DNA of 64,000 nucleotides from Amycolatopsis aidingensis (lineage in GTDB: Bacteria > Actinomycetota > Actinomycetes > Mycobacteriales > Pseudonocardiaceae). The notes below the pieces were generated by a model that was not told where the DNA came from, ran no database searches, and worked only from the letters and a program-made list of their open reading frames with translations. A program made the translations under genes and the position numbers. Of the stretch, positions 36,063-45,961 are shown one piece after another; positions within the stretch are counted from its first letter, which is position 1; every line of letters starts with the position of its first letter. The stretch lies in the NCBI RefSeq assembly GCF_018885265.1, contig NZ_CP076538.1:2826001-2890000 (forward strand), given 5' to 3'.

Positions 36063-37106
36063 TTAGCCGCCCGGTTTGCGCGCCACCAGCAGGTCGCGCA
36101 CGATCGCCTGGTCCACCCGGTGCTGGAAGGCCTCGAACGGCCCGCCCGCGCGTACCTCCAGCCCGGCACCGGCGAGGATGCCGGCGAGTTCCTCCCTGCT
36201 GACCACGTGGGTGTTCCAGGAGATCCCCAGCGCCCCGCCCGGTCGCAGCGCGCGGGTCCACACCGGAACGGCGGCGGCCAGCAGCTCCCGCGGGCTGCGC
36301 GAGCTGCCGCCCTGCCCGCGGTGGCTGCCGTGCTGCACCCCGTAGGGCGCGTCGGTGACGATCAGGTCGATCGACTCGCCCTTGAGTAGCTCATCGGTGG
36401 TCAGCGTGTCGCAGTTGAGGTAGCTCACCCTGCGGGTGCGGCCCGCCTTGTAGTCCTCCTTGGTGGGACCGAACTCGACGTCCAGCCGCCTGCCCAGCCG
36501 GACCTTGTTGCGGCGTACGGTCCCGCTGTTCGCGTCATGCTTGATCCGCTTGGTACGCAGCCAGGTCTTGATGAACTGTTCGTAGGCCTCGAAGTCCCTG
36601 CCGTCCACTTCGAACCCGGTGGCGTCGAAGCCGTACATCATCGCCTGGTTCAGGGTGGTTCCCCTGCCGCACAACGGATCCAGCACGTGCAACCGCCGGT
36701 CGAGCATGGCCTGTGGCCGGGCGGTCGCCAGCAGGGTGAGGTTGAGCAGCAGCTTGGTGAACAGCTCGTTGGTCTTGCCCGAGTACTTCTGGATGGTGAG
36801 CAGGTCCGAGTCGAACACCGCCAGCGGGCTCGCGGGTACCGGCCGGAACAGCTCGCCGGTGAGCTCGAACAACACGTACAGGGAGGACAGATTGGACAGG
36901 AAGGCGATATCGCGTTCGGTCAGCGGGGTCTCGGTGCCGAAGGTGACGTAGTCGACACCGCCGATCCGGCGCTGCGCGATCTCGGTGGCCGCGGTGGACA
37001 GCACGGTGTCCCCGAACACCTCCAGTTCCGCGCGCAGCAGCTGGGGCGAGGTGTCGGTGTAGACCCGGTTGGCCGCCGGGTAGATCAGGATCGCGTACTC
37101 GGGCAT
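36063..37106 (-). CDS. TRM11/UPF0020-like RNA (guanine-N2) methyltransferase
   Basis: 347 residues. A Rossmann methyltransferase domain with SAM motif I DPLCGRGTTLNQAM (143-156) and catalytic motif TDAPYG (251-256), an (N/D)PPY-type variant with Ala for the first Pro. The N-terminal 140 residues form a separate domain (YAILIYPAANRVYTDTS) that may serve RNA binding in place of THUMP. Closest in plan to tRNA G10 methylases of the TRM11 type, so a tRNA substrate is the best guess; a DNA substrate is possible. It sits where many actinobacteria carry a DHH phosphoesterase, between rbfA and dinF. Confidence 0.75.
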   Translation of the reverse strand: MPEYAILIYPAANRVYTDTSPQLLRAELEVFGDTVLSTAATEIAQRRIGGVDYVTFGTETPLTERDIAFLSNLSSLYVLFELTGELFRPVPASPLAVFDSDLLTIQKYSGKTNELFTKLLLNLTLLATARPQAMLDRRLHVLDPLCGRGTTLNQAMMYGFDATGFEVDGRDFEAYEQFIKTWLRTKRIKHDANSGTVRRNKVRLGRRLDVEFGPTKEDYKAGRTRRVSYLNCDTLTTDELLKGESIDLIVTDAPYGVQHGSHRGQGGSSRSPRELLAAAVPVWTRALRPGGALGISWNTHVVSREELAGILAGAGLEVRAGGPFEAFQHRVDQAIVRDLLVARKPGG

Positions 37107-37164
37107 CGGAGACGCAGCTTACGGCCACCCCGGACTGTCGTACCGGCTGGCTAGGGTCTCGGGC

Positions 37165-38493
37165 GTGGGGAAGATCGCGAATCCGTCCGGGGAACGTGTC
37201 GCGGCCCGCCGGGTCTTCGGCCTCGCGGTGCCCGCGCTCGGTGTCCTCGCCGCCGAACCGCTGTACGTACTGGTCGACACCGCGGTGGTCGGCCACCTCG
37301 GCGCGCTGCCGCTGGCCGGACTGGCGCTCGGTGGCGCCGTACTGACCCTGGTCTCCACCCAGCTGACCTTCCTTTCCTACGGCACCACCTCGCGCACGGC
37401 GCGGTTGCACGGTGCCGGGCGGCGCGCGGAGGCGGTGAGCGAGGGGGTGCAGGCCACCTGGCTGGCGCTCGCGGTCGGCCTGCTGGTGCTGGTGGCGGGT
37501 CAGGCACTGGCGAGCCCGGTGGCGCGGTTGCTCTCCGGCGACCCCGCGATCGCCGAGCGGGCGGTGTCCTGGCTGCGGATCGCGCTGTTCGGCGCCCCGC
37601 TGATCCTGGTCACGATGGCCGGGAACGGCTGGATGCGCGGGGTGCAGGACGCGGTCCGCCCACTGCGTTACGTGCTGGCAGGCAACGGGGTCTCCGCGGT
37701 GCTCTGCCCGATCCTGGTGTACCCGGTCGGCTGGGGGCTGGAGGGCTCGGCGGTGGCCAACGTGGCCGCCCAGCTGATCGCGGCGGGCCTGTTCCTGCTG
37801 GCGCTGGCGCGCGAGCGGGTCTCGCTGCGGCCGCGGCCTGCCGTGGTGCGCGCCCAACTCGGCCTCGGCAGGGACCTGGTGCTGCGCAGCCTGGCCTTCC
37901 AGGCCTGTTTCGTCTCGGCCACCGCGGTCGCCGCGCGGACCTCCACCGAGGCGGTCGGCGCGCACCAGATCGTGTGGCAGTTGTGGATGTTCCTCTCCCT
38001 GGTGCTGGACTCCCTGGCGATCGCCGCGCAGTCCCTTGTCGGTGCCGCGCTCGGCGGCGGCTCGGCCCGGCGGGCCCGTGGCATCGCCGGCCAGATCACC
38101 TGGTACGGCCTGGTTTTCGGGCTCGCACTGTGCCTGCTGTTCGCCGCCACCTCCGGGCTGCTGCCGCATGCCTTCACCACCGATGCCGGGGTGCTGGCCG
38201 AGATTCCGCACGCCTGGTGGTTCTTCGTGGCGCTGCAGCCGATTGCGGGGGTGGTGTTCGCGCTGGACGGCGTCCTGCTGGGCGCGGGCGATGCGGCCTT
38301 CCTGCGTACCGCCACCCTCGCCGCCGCGGTACTCGGGTTCCTGCCGCTGATCCGGGCCTCGCTGGGCTTCGGCTGGGGCCTGGCCGGGATCTGGACCGGA
38401 CTGTCGGTGTTCATGGTGCTGCGGCTGCTCGCCGTCCTGGTGCGCTGGCGTGGCGGCAACTGGGCCGTGGTGGGCGCCGTCCGCGCGAGCTAG
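37165..38493 (+). CDS. dinF: MATE-family efflux transporter, DinF-like
   Basis: 442 residues from GTG with 12 hydrophobic segments in two similar halves. The first half carries the hallmark VPALGVLAAEPLYVLVDTAV and LGALPLAGLALG. The C-terminal half shows WMFLSLVLDSLAIAAQSLVG. This is the DinF branch of Na+/H+-coupled multidrug exporters, and dinF lies in this neighbourhood in mycobacteria. The gap to the divergent methyltransferase is only 58 bp. The exported compound is unknown. Confidence 0.9.
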   Translation: MGKIANPSGERVAARRVFGLAVPALGVLAAEPLYVLVDTAVVGHLGALPLAGLALGGAVLTLVSTQLTFLSYGTTSRTARLHGAGRRAEAVSEGVQATWLALAVGLLVLVAGQALASPVARLLSGDPAIAERAVSWLRIALFGAPLILVTMAGNGWMRGVQDAVRPLRYVLAGNGVSAVLCPILVYPVGWGLEGSAVANVAAQLIAAGLFLLALARERVSLRPRPAVVRAQLGLGRDLVLRSLAFQACFVSATAVAARTSTEAVGAHQIVWQLWMFLSLVLDSLAIAAQSLVGAALGGGSARRARGIAGQITWYGLVFGLALCLLFAATSGLLPHAFTTDAGVLAEIPHAWWFFVALQPIAGVVFALDGVLLGAGDAAFLRTATLAAAVLGFLPLIRASLGFGWGLAGIWTGLSVFMVLRLLAVLVRWRGGNWAVVGAVRAS

Positions 38494-38628
38494 GCACGCG
38501 GGTATGCGCTGTGGCGAATCACACTCCGGTAACAGGTATGTTTCGGCGTTGCTTAGGCGATACAAGTAGTCGGGACGGCAACGCGGGCGTTCCCAGTGTC
38601 TTACTACACCGAACCCCGGGAGGATCCC

Positions 38629-39951
38629 GTGCCGTCCGCCGTACCGGCCGCGACCCGGCGATCGTGGCTGATCTGGCTGACCGCCGCAGGCGTCTACCTG
38701 CTCGCCGTGTTTCACCGCACCTCGTTCGGGGTCGCCGGGCTGGAGGCCGTGGACCGGTTCGGCCTCGGCGCCGCCGCGCTCGGCACCTTCACCGTGTTGC
38801 AGGTCGGGGTGTACGCGGCCATGCAGATCCCCACCGGCCTGCTGGTGGACCGGTTCGGCTCCCGCCGGGTACTGACCGCCGCGCTGCTGTTCCTCGGCCT
38901 CGGCCAGGTGCTGCTGGCCACCGCGACTTCCTACCCGCTCGGCCTGCTGGCCCGTGGCGTGCTCGGTTTCGGGGACGCGCTCACCTTCGTCAGCGTGCTC
39001 CGGCTGATCGCCGCGCACTTCCCCGGCAAGCAGTACGCGCTGGTCACCTCGTTCACCACCGCACTGGGCTATGTCGGCAACTTGGCCGCCACCGTGCCGC
39101 TGACCCTGTTGCTGGCCGGACCCGGTTGGACGCCCACCTTCCTGGTGGCGGGGCTGGTGACCGCCGCCTTCGCCGTGGTGGTCACGCTACGGGTGCGCAA
39201 CACCCCGGAGGGGGTGCCGGAGGTGCGCAGCTCCGCGGCGAGCCCGCGGGCGGTCGGCAGGCAGGTCGCGGCCGCCTGGCGGATACCCGGCACCCGGCTG
39301 GGCTTCTGGGTGCACTTCAGCACGATGTTCGCGCCGAACGTGCTGGCCCTGCTGTGGGGCGTGCCGTTCCTGGTGGATGGGCAGAGGCTGCCCGCGGCCA
39401 CCGCCAGCGCCCTGCTCACCGTGTTCGTCTTCGGCTCGATGCTCGGCGGCCCGGTGGTAGGTGCGCTGATCGGCCGCCGCCCCTCGCTGCGGATGCCGCT
39501 GGTCGGCGGCTACCTGCTCGGCGCGGTGCTGGTGTGGGCGGTGCTGCTCGGCTGGCCGGGTGGCGCGGTGCCGGTCGGCGTGCTGGTGCCCTGCTTCGCC
39601 TTCCTCTCGCTCGGCGGCCCGGCCTCGATGATCGGGTTCGCGCTGGCGCGGGACTACAACCCGTTGCACCGGGTGGGCACCGCGACCGGGGTGGTGAACG
39701 TGGGCGGTTTCGTCGCCACCACCCTCGCCGCGCTGGCGATCGGTGTGCTGCTGGAGGTCGCGGGCGGTTCCTTCCGGATCGCCCTGTTGACGATCGTGGC
39801 GCTGCTGCTGCTCGGTAGCTTCCGGATGCTGGTCTGGTGGCGGCGCACCCGGGCCGCGCTGTTCGCGGCGCAGGCCCGCGGCGAGGAGATTCCGGTGCAG
39901 GTTCGGCGGCGGCCGTGGGACGCGCGGGAGCGGCAGCCGGCTCCGGCGTGA
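38629..39951 (+). CDS. MFS transporter
   Basis: 440 residues from a GTG preceded by GGGAGG at five bases; a GTG 33 bp upstream lacks such a site. Twelve hydrophobic segments. Motif A is VDRFGSRRVLT after TM2. It resembles nitrate/sugar-phosphate-type MFS carriers (FHRTSFGVAGLEAVDRF, DALTFVSVLRLIAAHFPGKQ). The C-terminal 40 residues are Arg-rich and cytoplasmic. It lies between dinF and truB and overlaps neither. The substrate is undetermined. Confidence 0.87.
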   Translation: MPSAVPAATRRSWLIWLTAAGVYLLAVFHRTSFGVAGLEAVDRFGLGAAALGTFTVLQVGVYAAMQIPTGLLVDRFGSRRVLTAALLFLGLGQVLLATATSYPLGLLARGVLGFGDALTFVSVLRLIAAHFPGKQYALVTSFTTALGYVGNLAATVPLTLLLAGPGWTPTFLVAGLVTAAFAVVVTLRVRNTPEGVPEVRSSAASPRAVGRQVAAAWRIPGTRLGFWVHFSTMFAPNVLALLWGVPFLVDGQRLPAATASALLTVFVFGSMLGGPVVGALIGRRPSLRMPLVGGYLLGAVLVWAVLLGWPGGAVPVGVLVPCFAFLSLGGPASMIGFALARDYNPLHRVGTATGVVNVGGFVATTLAALAIGVLLEVAGGSFRIALLTIVALLLLGSFRMLVWWRRTRAALFAAQARGEEIPVQVRRRPWDARERQPAPA

Positions 39952-39971
39952 GCGGTCGATAGGGTGCGCGC

Positions 39972-40883
39972 GTGCCCAGCCAGCAACAGTCCCGCCGCCC
40001 CCCGCCGCCCGGCCTGGTGATCGTCGACAAGCCGGACGGGCTGACCTCGCACGACGTGGTGGCCAGGGTCCGCCGCATCATGGGCACCCGCAAGGTCGGC
40101 CACGCGGGCACCCTGGACCCGATGGCGACCGGTGTGCTGGTGCTCGGCATCGAGCGGGCCACCAAGCTGCTCGGTCACCTCGCGCTGGACCGCAAGACCT
40201 ACCTGGCCACGATCGCGCTCGGCGTGTCGACCAGTACCGACGACGCGCAGGGTGAGGCCGTCGGTGAACCGGACGAGGCGGCGCTGGCCGCGGTCACCGA
40301 CTCCGCGATCCACCGTGGGATCGCGGCGCTGACCGGGGAGATCGAGCAGGTGCCGAGCTCGGTCAGCGCGGTCAAGGTGGACGGCAAGCGGGCCTACGCC
40401 AGGGTGCGCGCCGGTGAGCAGGTCGAACTCGAGCCGCGGCCGGTGACCGTGTACCGGTTCGACCTGCTGGCCATCCGGCGCGAGGCCGGCCGGATCGAAC
40501 TCGACGCGGTGATCGACTGCTCCTCCGGAACCTACGTCCGTGCGCTGGCAAGGGATCTGGGCGGCACCCTCGCCGGGGGCGGGCACCTGGTGGCGCTGCG
40601 GCGCACCACGGTGGGCCCGTTCACCCTCGCCGCCGCGCGCACGCTGGAGGCACTCGAACAGCGTCCGGAGTTGTCCCTCGACCTGGCGGCCGCGGTGGGC
40701 GCCGCCTTCCCCCGGCACGACGTGGACGAGGCCACCGCCCGCGCGGTCCAGTATGGACAGCGGATTCCGGCCGCCGGGATCGCCGGGACCTACGGGGTGT
40801 TCGCCCCGGACGGCCGGGTGCTCGCGCTGGCGGCCGACGCCGGTGCGGTGGCCCGTTCGGTCGTCGTGCTGGCCCCGGCTTAG
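39972..40883 (+). CDS. truB: tRNA pseudouridine(55) synthase TruB
   Basis: 303 residues from GTG. Makes pseudouridine 55 in the T-arm of tRNA. Catalytic D49 in HAGTLDPMATG; KVDGKRAY and CSSGTYVRALARDLG are family motifs. A C-terminal TruB_C/PUA-like domain ends the protein. It is 20 bp after the MFS gene and about 10 bp before ribF, so a truB-ribF pair is transcribed together. Confidence 0.96.
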   Translation: MPSQQQSRRPPPPGLVIVDKPDGLTSHDVVARVRRIMGTRKVGHAGTLDPMATGVLVLGIERATKLLGHLALDRKTYLATIALGVSTSTDDAQGEAVGEPDEAALAAVTDSAIHRGIAALTGEIEQVPSSVSAVKVDGKRAYARVRAGEQVELEPRPVTVYRFDLLAIRREAGRIELDAVIDCSSGTYVRALARDLGGTLAGGGHLVALRRTTVGPFTLAAARTLEALEQRPELSLDLAAAVGAAFPRHDVDEATARAVQYGQRIPAAGIAGTYGVFAPDGRVLALAADAGAVARSVVVLAPA

Positions 40884-40893
40884 GGTGGAGCCC

Positions 40894-41871
40894 GTGCAGC
40901 GTTGGCGCGGGTTGACCGATCTTCCGGGCGGCTGGGGACGATGCGTCGTCACGATCGGCGTTTTCGACGGGGTGCATCGTGGACACCAGGCCCTGATCCG
41001 CAGGACCGTCGGGGTCGCGAGGCAGCGCGGGCTGCCCAGCGTGGTGCTGACCTTCGACCCGCACCCCTCCGAGGTGGTGCGGCCCGGCAGCCATCCCGCG
41101 CAGCTCACCACCTTGCGGCGCAAGGCCGAGCTGGTCGAGCAGCTGGGCGTGGACGTGTTCGCGGTGCTGCCGTTCACCCCGGAGCTGTCCCGGCTGCCCG
41201 CGCACGACTTCGTGCACGAGATCCTGGTCGACAAGCTGCACGCCGCGGTGGTGGTCGTCGGCCAGAACTTCACCTTCGGGCACAAGGCCGCGGGGGACGT
41301 GGAGCTGCTCAAGACGCTCGGCAAGCGCTTCGGTTTCGTCGCCATGGGCGCCGAGTTGCAGGGCCGCACGCTGCCAGCGGAGCGCGAGGACGCCGAGCAG
41401 TCCGATGGCGAGATCACCTTCTCCTCCACCTACGTCCGTTCCTGCATCGACGCGGGTGACGTGGCCGCCGCCGCCGACGCGCTGGGCCGCCCGCACCGGC
41501 TGGAGGGCATCGTGGTGCGCGGCCACCGCAGGGGACACGAGCTCGGCTACCCGACGGCCAACCTGTCCATGCCCCGGTTCAGCGCCGTGCCCGCGGACGG
41601 GGTCTACAGCGGCTGGTTCATCCGGCTCGACGAGCCGGACCGCAAGCTGCCCGCCGCGGTCTCGGTCGGCAGCAACCCCACCTTCTCCGGGCGGGAACGC
41701 ACCGTGGAGGCTTTCGTGCTGGACGTCGACGAGGATTTCTACGGCCAGCAGGTTGCGCTGGACTTCGTCACCAGGCTGCGCGGCCAGATCCGGTTCGACG
41801 GGGCCGAGGCGCTGGTGGAGCAGATGGACGAGGACGTGCTGCGGACCCGGACGGCACTGGGACTGAGCTGA
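40894..41871 (+). CDS. ribF: Bifunctional riboflavin kinase/FAD synthetase
   Basis: 325 residues. N-terminal FAD synthetase domain (VVTIGVFDGVHRGHQALIRR; TFDPHP; VVVGQNFTFGHKAAGD; SSTYVRSCIDAGDV). C-terminal riboflavin kinase domain (RGHRRGHELGYPTANL; AVSVGSNPTF; DFVTRLRGQIRF). Converts riboflavin to FMN and FAD, the cofactors of ThyX and the FMN reductase in this window. The GTG is chosen because the conserved QRWRGL follows directly; another GTG three codons upstream is also possible. Confidence 0.96.
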   Translation: MQRWRGLTDLPGGWGRCVVTIGVFDGVHRGHQALIRRTVGVARQRGLPSVVLTFDPHPSEVVRPGSHPAQLTTLRRKAELVEQLGVDVFAVLPFTPELSRLPAHDFVHEILVDKLHAAVVVVGQNFTFGHKAAGDVELLKTLGKRFGFVAMGAELQGRTLPAEREDAEQSDGEITFSSTYVRSCIDAGDVAAAADALGRPHRLEGIVVRGHRRGHELGYPTANLSMPRFSAVPADGVYSGWFIRLDEPDRKLPAAVSVGSNPTFSGRERTVEAFVLDVDEDFYGQQVALDFVTRLRGQIRFDGAEALVEQMDEDVLRTRTALGLS

Positions 41872-42001
41872 GGCGAACGGGTGGCTGGCCGGGTGCTATC
41901 GCGAACGCGTGGGCGATTCGGCCCCGGAAGGGCTGCCCGACCTGGCAAGATGCGAGACAGCCATGAGGCCGACCAGATGCTGTCAAGGGGAGCAGGGCAA
42001 G

Positions 42002-42493
42002 GTGGAGGACCACAAGATCGTCCAGCGCAACATCGCATTGCAGCGGGAGTGGTACGGCGAACCGCTCGGTGACCGGGTGCGCAGGCTGGTGGTGGCCTTC
42101 GATGTCTCCCAGGCCTACCTTGCCGAGGTGCTCGGGATCAGCGCGCCGATGCTGAGCCAGGTGATGAGCGGCAGGCGGGCGAAGATCGGCAACCCGGTGG
42201 TGCTCGCCCGGATGATCATGCTGGAACGCAAGATCCTGACCCCCGAGGTCGCCTCCGGCAAGCGGGAGGCGCTGAAGGCCGCGCTGGAGGACGTGCGGGA
42301 GTCCCGGCCCACGGTCAGCAGGGACACCGTGCCGGTCGGCGGGGGTACCGACGACCAGGCCGTGCTCGCCGCCCTGCGGGATATCGCCGAGGACGAGAAC
42401 CTGGTGGACGCGGCCGACCGGCTGGACCCCGACTTTCCTGCCATCGCCGACCTGCTCCGCCGGGCAGGGAAGGGCACGCTGAGCGCCCCCTGA
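42002..42493 (+). CDS. Helix-turn-helix protein of unknown function
   Basis: 163 residues from GTG with AAGGGGAG upstream. An XRE-like HTH lies at about 25-60 ([20 protein letters not shown], then [16 protein letters not shown]). The remainder is helical with an Asp-rich end ([21 protein letters not shown]). An extended N-terminus from upstream starts has no conserved character. A single regulator between ribF and thpR; targets are unknown. It is coupled to thpR by TGATG. Confidence 0.78.
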   Translation: MEDHKIVQRNIALQREWYGEPLGDRVRRLVVAFDVSQAYLAEVLGISAPMLSQVMSGRRAKIGNPVVLARMIMLERKILTPEVASGKREALKAALEDVRESRPTVSRDTVPVGGGTDDQAVLAALRDIAEDENLVDAADRLDPDFPAIADLLRRAGKGTLSAP

Positions 42494-43005
42494 TGCGGCT
42501 GTTCAGCGCACTGGTACCCGCGGATGCGGCGGTGGACTCGCTGCGTGCCGCGCTGGCCGAAGCCGAAGCTCCTGCGGCGGGCGGGCTGCGCTGGCTGCCG
42601 CCGCGGCAGTGGCACATCACCCTGGGCTTCTTCGGCGAGGACGATCCGGAGTCCAGGGCGGACTGGCTGGCTACCCGGCTGGCCGGGCGACCGGCCCTCG
42701 ACCTGCGGCTGGCCGGTGCGGGCACCTTTCCCGGGGTGCTGTGGGTGGGGGTGAGCGCGGACGGACTGGCCGGGCTGGCCGCGGCCGGCGGCGCCGACCG
42801 GCTGGGCAGGCCGTTCCACCCGCACCTGAGCGTCGCGCGCGGGCACGACCGCGGCGCGCAACGGCGGCTGCTGGCCCGGTTGCGGGACTACCGTGGGCCG
42901 TGGTGGACGGCCACCGAGGTGGTGCTGTTCGCCAGCGAGCAGGACCGGGATGGGGTGCGCTACACCCCGATCGAGCGGTTCGGCCTCGGCGCCGGTTTGG
43001 GCTGA
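42493..43005 (+). CDS. thpR: RNA 2',3'-cyclic phosphodiesterase (2H family, ThpR/LigT)
   Basis: 170 residues. Two HxT/S-type motifs define the 2H superfamily: WHITLGFFG near residue 40 and HPHLSVARG near 116. The enzyme opens 2',3'-cyclic phosphates on RNA ends; reverse ligase activity is seen in vitro for the family. It starts inside the previous stop (TGATG). Its neighbourhood of truB, rpsO and pnp fits an RNA-end-processing role. Confidence 0.88.
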   Translation: MRLFSALVPADAAVDSLRAALAEAEAPAAGGLRWLPPRQWHITLGFFGEDDPESRADWLATRLAGRPALDLRLAGAGTFPGVLWVGVSADGLAGLAAAGGADRLGRPFHPHLSVARGHDRGAQRRLLARLRDYRGPWWTATEVVLFASEQDRDGVRYTPIERFGLGAGLG

Positions 43006-43130
43006 ACGGCCTACTGCTATGCTCGGCGTTTGGGTCCGGCTGCAGTCCGTGGCGGCCGGGACCGTCGGAAGTACCGGCGCGAACGCGCGCCGGGTGGCAC
43101 GGCACAGCAACACACAAGGAGATACCCAGC

Positions 43131-43400
43131 GTGGCACTGTCCACCGACGAAAAGAAGACGATCCTCAACGAGTACGGCCTGCACGACTCGGACACCGGAT
43201 CGCCGGAGGCCCAGGTGGCCCTGCTGACCAAGCGGATCATCGGGCTGACCGAGCATCTCAAGATGCACAAGCACGACCACCACTCCCGTCGCGGCCTGTT
43301 GCTGCTGGTCGGCCGTCGCCGTCGGCTGCTCAACTACGTGATGAAGGTGGACATCGAGCGATACCGTTCGCTGATCAAGCGTCTCGGCCTGCGCCGATGA
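43131..43400 (+). CDS. rpsO: 30S ribosomal protein S15
   Basis: 89 residues, standard length, from GTG with AAGGAG 15 bases upstream of it. The S15 fold is plain: [20 protein letters not shown], then [20 protein letters not shown] and [10 protein letters not shown]. Binds the central domain of 16S rRNA early in assembly. The 125-bp space after thpR probably contains its own promoter. Followed by a strong hairpin before pnp. Confidence 0.98.
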   Translation: MALSTDEKKTILNEYGLHDSDTGSPEAQVALLTKRIIGLTEHLKMHKHDHHSRRGLLLLVGRRRRLLNYVMKVDIERYRSLIKRLGLRR

Positions 43401-43406
43401 CCAGGT

Positions 43407-43444
43407 CCGAGGGGGAGTGACCGGGTTCGGTCGCTCCCCCTCGG
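43407..43444 (+). terminator. rpsO 3' hairpin (rpsO-pnp boundary)
   Basis: CCGAGGGGGAG pairs perfectly with CTCCCCCTCGG, and the interior continues GACCG-GGTT-CGGTC after a single T/G wobble, giving a 17-bp near-continuous stem with a four-base loop six bases after the stop. There is no T-tract. It should terminate or stabilise rpsO mRNA and limit read-through into pnp, comparable in place to the E. coli rpsO-pnp terminator. Confidence 0.82.
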
Positions 43445-43689
43445 TACACCAAAGGAAGATGGAACCACGGGCGGCGCGCGGCGTCGGCCCACCGGAGCGG
43501 GCAGTACGGCACGCTCCGTACACACAAGGCATGCGCATGGCGCGTGAGGGCCAGTTCGCCGGTCCTCGGTAGTGGCTTCCGGGCTCGTTCCCGGTGGCTT
43601 CGATCGATGACCGGCCTCGTTCCCTCGGGCGTCCCCCAGCGGGTGGGGATCGTGCGCCTGCCTGAGAGGTAACGAGGAGAAACACTCTT
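43445..43689 (+). promoter_or_regulatory. Long structured 5' leader of pnp
   Basis: A 245-bp interval with no ORF I support. It contains a 7-bp stem CGGAGCG/CGCTCCG (43493-43518) and smaller hairpins (CCGGG/CCCGG, CCCC/GGGG), ending in CGAGGAG before the pnp start. PNPase represses its own mRNA through leader structure in other bacteria, so an autoregulatory leader and a pnp promoter are plausible. Neither promoter boxes nor processing sites can be fixed by eye. Confidence 0.45.
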
Positions 43690-45942
43690 ATGACCGACTC
43701 CACCGGAGTCACCGTGCACGAAACCGAAGCCGTGATCGACAACGGGCGGTTCGGCACCCGTACCGTCCGGTTCGAGACCGGGCGCCTGGCCCGGCAGGCC
43801 GCCGGCGCCGTCGTCGCCTACCTTGACGACGAGACCATGCTGCTGTCCGCGACCACCGCGTCCAAGCAGCCCAAGGACCAACTCGACTTCTTCCCGCTGA
43901 CCGTGGACGTCGAGGAGCGGATGTACGCGATCGGCAAGGTGCCGGGCTCGTTCTTCCGCCGGGAGGGCCGCCCCTCCACCGACGCGGTGCTGACCTGCCG
44001 GCTGATCGACCGGCCGCTGCGCCCCTCCTTCGCCGACGGGCTGCGCAACGAGATCCAGGTCGTGATCACGGTGCAGAGCCTGCACCCGGACGACCCCTAC
44101 GACGTGCTGGCGATCAACGCGGCCTCGGCGTCCACGCAGATCGGCGGGCTGCCGTTCTCCGGTCCGATCGGCGGCGTGCGGGTCGCGCTGATCGAGGACC
44201 AGTGGGTGGCCTTCCCCACCTGGGAGCAGCTGGAGCAGGCCACCTTCAACATGGTGGTGGCCGGCCGGATCGTCGGCGACGCCCCGGAGGACGTGGCCAT
44301 CATGATGGTCGAGGCCGAGGGCACCGAGAACACCCTCGACCTGATCGAGGCGGGTGCGACCGCGCCGACCGAGCAGGTCGTCGCCGAGGGCCTGGACGCG
44401 GCCAAGCCGTTCATCCGGGTGCTCTGCGAGGCGCAGCAGCGCCTGGCCGAGACGGCCGCCAAGCCGACCGGCGACTACCCGCTGTTCCTGGCCTACCAGG
44501 AGGACGCCTACGAGGCCGTGGCGGGTATCGCCACCGAGCGGCTGACCGAGGCGCTGGCCATCGCGGGCAAGCAGGAGCGGGACAACGCCACCGACGAGGT
44601 CAAGGCCGAGGTGCTGGCCAGGGTCGGCATCGGCGAGGGCGAGACCTTCGAGGGCAGGGACAAGGAGATCGGCGCCGCGTTCCGCGCGCTGACCAAGAAG
44701 CTCATCCGGCAGCGGATCCTGCGCGACAAGGTGCGGATCGACGGCCGTGGCCCCGGGGACATCCGGCAGCTCGCCGCCGAGGTCTCGGTGGTGCCGCGGG
44801 CGCACGGCTCCGCGCTGTTCGAGCGGGGCGAGACGCAGATCCTCGGCATCACCACGCTGAACATGCTGCGCATGGAGCAGCAGCTGGACACGCTGTCCCC
44901 GGAGACGAGCAAGCGCTACCTGCACCACTACAACTTCCCGCCGTTCTCCACCGGCGAGACCGGCCGGGTCGGCACGCCGAAACGGCGGGAGGTCGGGCAC
45001 GGCATGCTGGCCGAGCGGGCGCTGGTGCCGGTGCTGCCCAAGCGCGACGAGTTCCCCTACGCGATCCGGCAGGTCTCCGAGGCACTGGGCTCGAACGGCT
45101 CCACCTCGATGGGTTCGGTCTGCGCGTCCACGATGGGTCTGCTGAACGCCGGGGTACCGCTGAAGGCGCCGGTGGCGGGGATCGCCATGGGCCTGGTCTC
45201 CGACGAGGTGGACGGCAAGACCGAGTACGTCGCGCTCACCGACATCCTCGGCGCCGAGGACGCCTTCGGTGACATGGACTTCAAGGTCGCGGGCACCAAG
45301 GACGTGGTGACCGCGCTGCAGCTGGACACCAAGCTGGACGGTATCCCTTCCGATGTGCTCGCCGCCGCGCTGAACCAGGCCAAGGAAGCCCGGCTGGCCA
45401 TCCTGGACGTGATCGGCGAGGCCATCGACTCCCCGGACGAGATGAGCCCGTACGCGCCGCGGGTCACCAGCGTGAAGGTCCCGGTGGACAAGATCGGCGA
45501 GGTGATCGGGCCGAAGGGCAAGATGATCAACTCGATCACCGAGGAGACCGGCGCCGACATCTCCATCGAGGACGACGGCACGATCTACGTCGGCGCCTCC
45601 GACGGGCCTTCGGCGGAGGCCGCGATCGACAAGATCAACGCGATCGCGAACCCGCAGCTGCCCAAGGTCGGCGAGCGCTTCCTCGGCACCGTGGTGAAGA
45701 CCGCCGCGTTCGGCGCCTTCGTCTCGCTGCTGCCGGGCAAGGACGGCCTGGTGCACATCTCGAAGCTGGGCAACGGGAAGCGGATCGGCAAGGTCGAGGA
45801 CGTGGTGAACGTCGGCGACAAGCTCCGGGTGGAGATCGCCGATATCGACAGCCGCGGCAAGATCAGCCTCACCGTCGTGAACGACGAGGAGGACAAGCCG
45901 GCCGAGGCCGGCACCCCCGACACGGCCGACGCCGCCCAGTAA
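43690..45942 (+). CDS. pnp: Polynucleotide phosphorylase
   Basis: 750 residues. 3'-5' phosphorolytic exoribonuclease and, in actinobacteria, the main RNA 3'-tailing enzyme. Two RNase PH-like domains flank a helical domain (first: [20 protein letters not shown]; second: [20 protein letters not shown]). KH domain near 605 with GPKGKMIN, and S1 domain near 660 ([20 protein letters not shown]). The last residues are acidic ([16 protein letters not shown]). GAGGAG precedes ATG. Stands between rpsO and the M16 protease as in most actinobacteria. Confidence 0.97.
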   Translation: MTDSTGVTVHETEAVIDNGRFGTRTVRFETGRLARQAAGAVVAYLDDETMLLSATTASKQPKDQLDFFPLTVDVEERMYAIGKVPGSFFRREGRPSTDAVLTCRLIDRPLRPSFADGLRNEIQVVITVQSLHPDDPYDVLAINAASASTQIGGLPFSGPIGGVRVALIEDQWVAFPTWEQLEQATFNMVVAGRIVGDAPEDVAIMMVEAEGTENTLDLIEAGATAPTEQVVAEGLDAAKPFIRVLCEAQQRLAETAAKPTGDYPLFLAYQEDAYEAVAGIATERLTEALAIAGKQERDNATDEVKAEVLARVGIGEGETFEGRDKEIGAAFRALTKKLIRQRILRDKVRIDGRGPGDIRQLAAEVSVVPRAHGSALFERGETQILGITTLNMLRMEQQLDTLSPETSKRYLHHYNFPPFSTGETGRVGTPKRREVGHGMLAERALVPVLPKRDEFPYAIRQVSEALGSNGSTSMGSVCASTMGLLNAGVPLKAPVAGIAMGLVSDEVDGKTEYVALTDILGAEDAFGDMDFKVAGTKDVVTALQLDTKLDGIPSDVLAAALNQAKEARLAILDVIGEAIDSPDEMSPYAPRVTSVKVPVDKIGEVIGPKGKMINSITEETGADISIEDDGTIYVGASDGPSAEAAIDKINAIANPQLPKVGERFLGTVVKTAAFGAFVSLLPGKDGLVHISKLGNGKRIGKVEDVVNVGDKLRVEIADIDSRGKISLTVVNDEEDKPAEAGTPDTADAAQ

Positions 45943-45961
45943 CCCAGCTCGGACACCTGCG

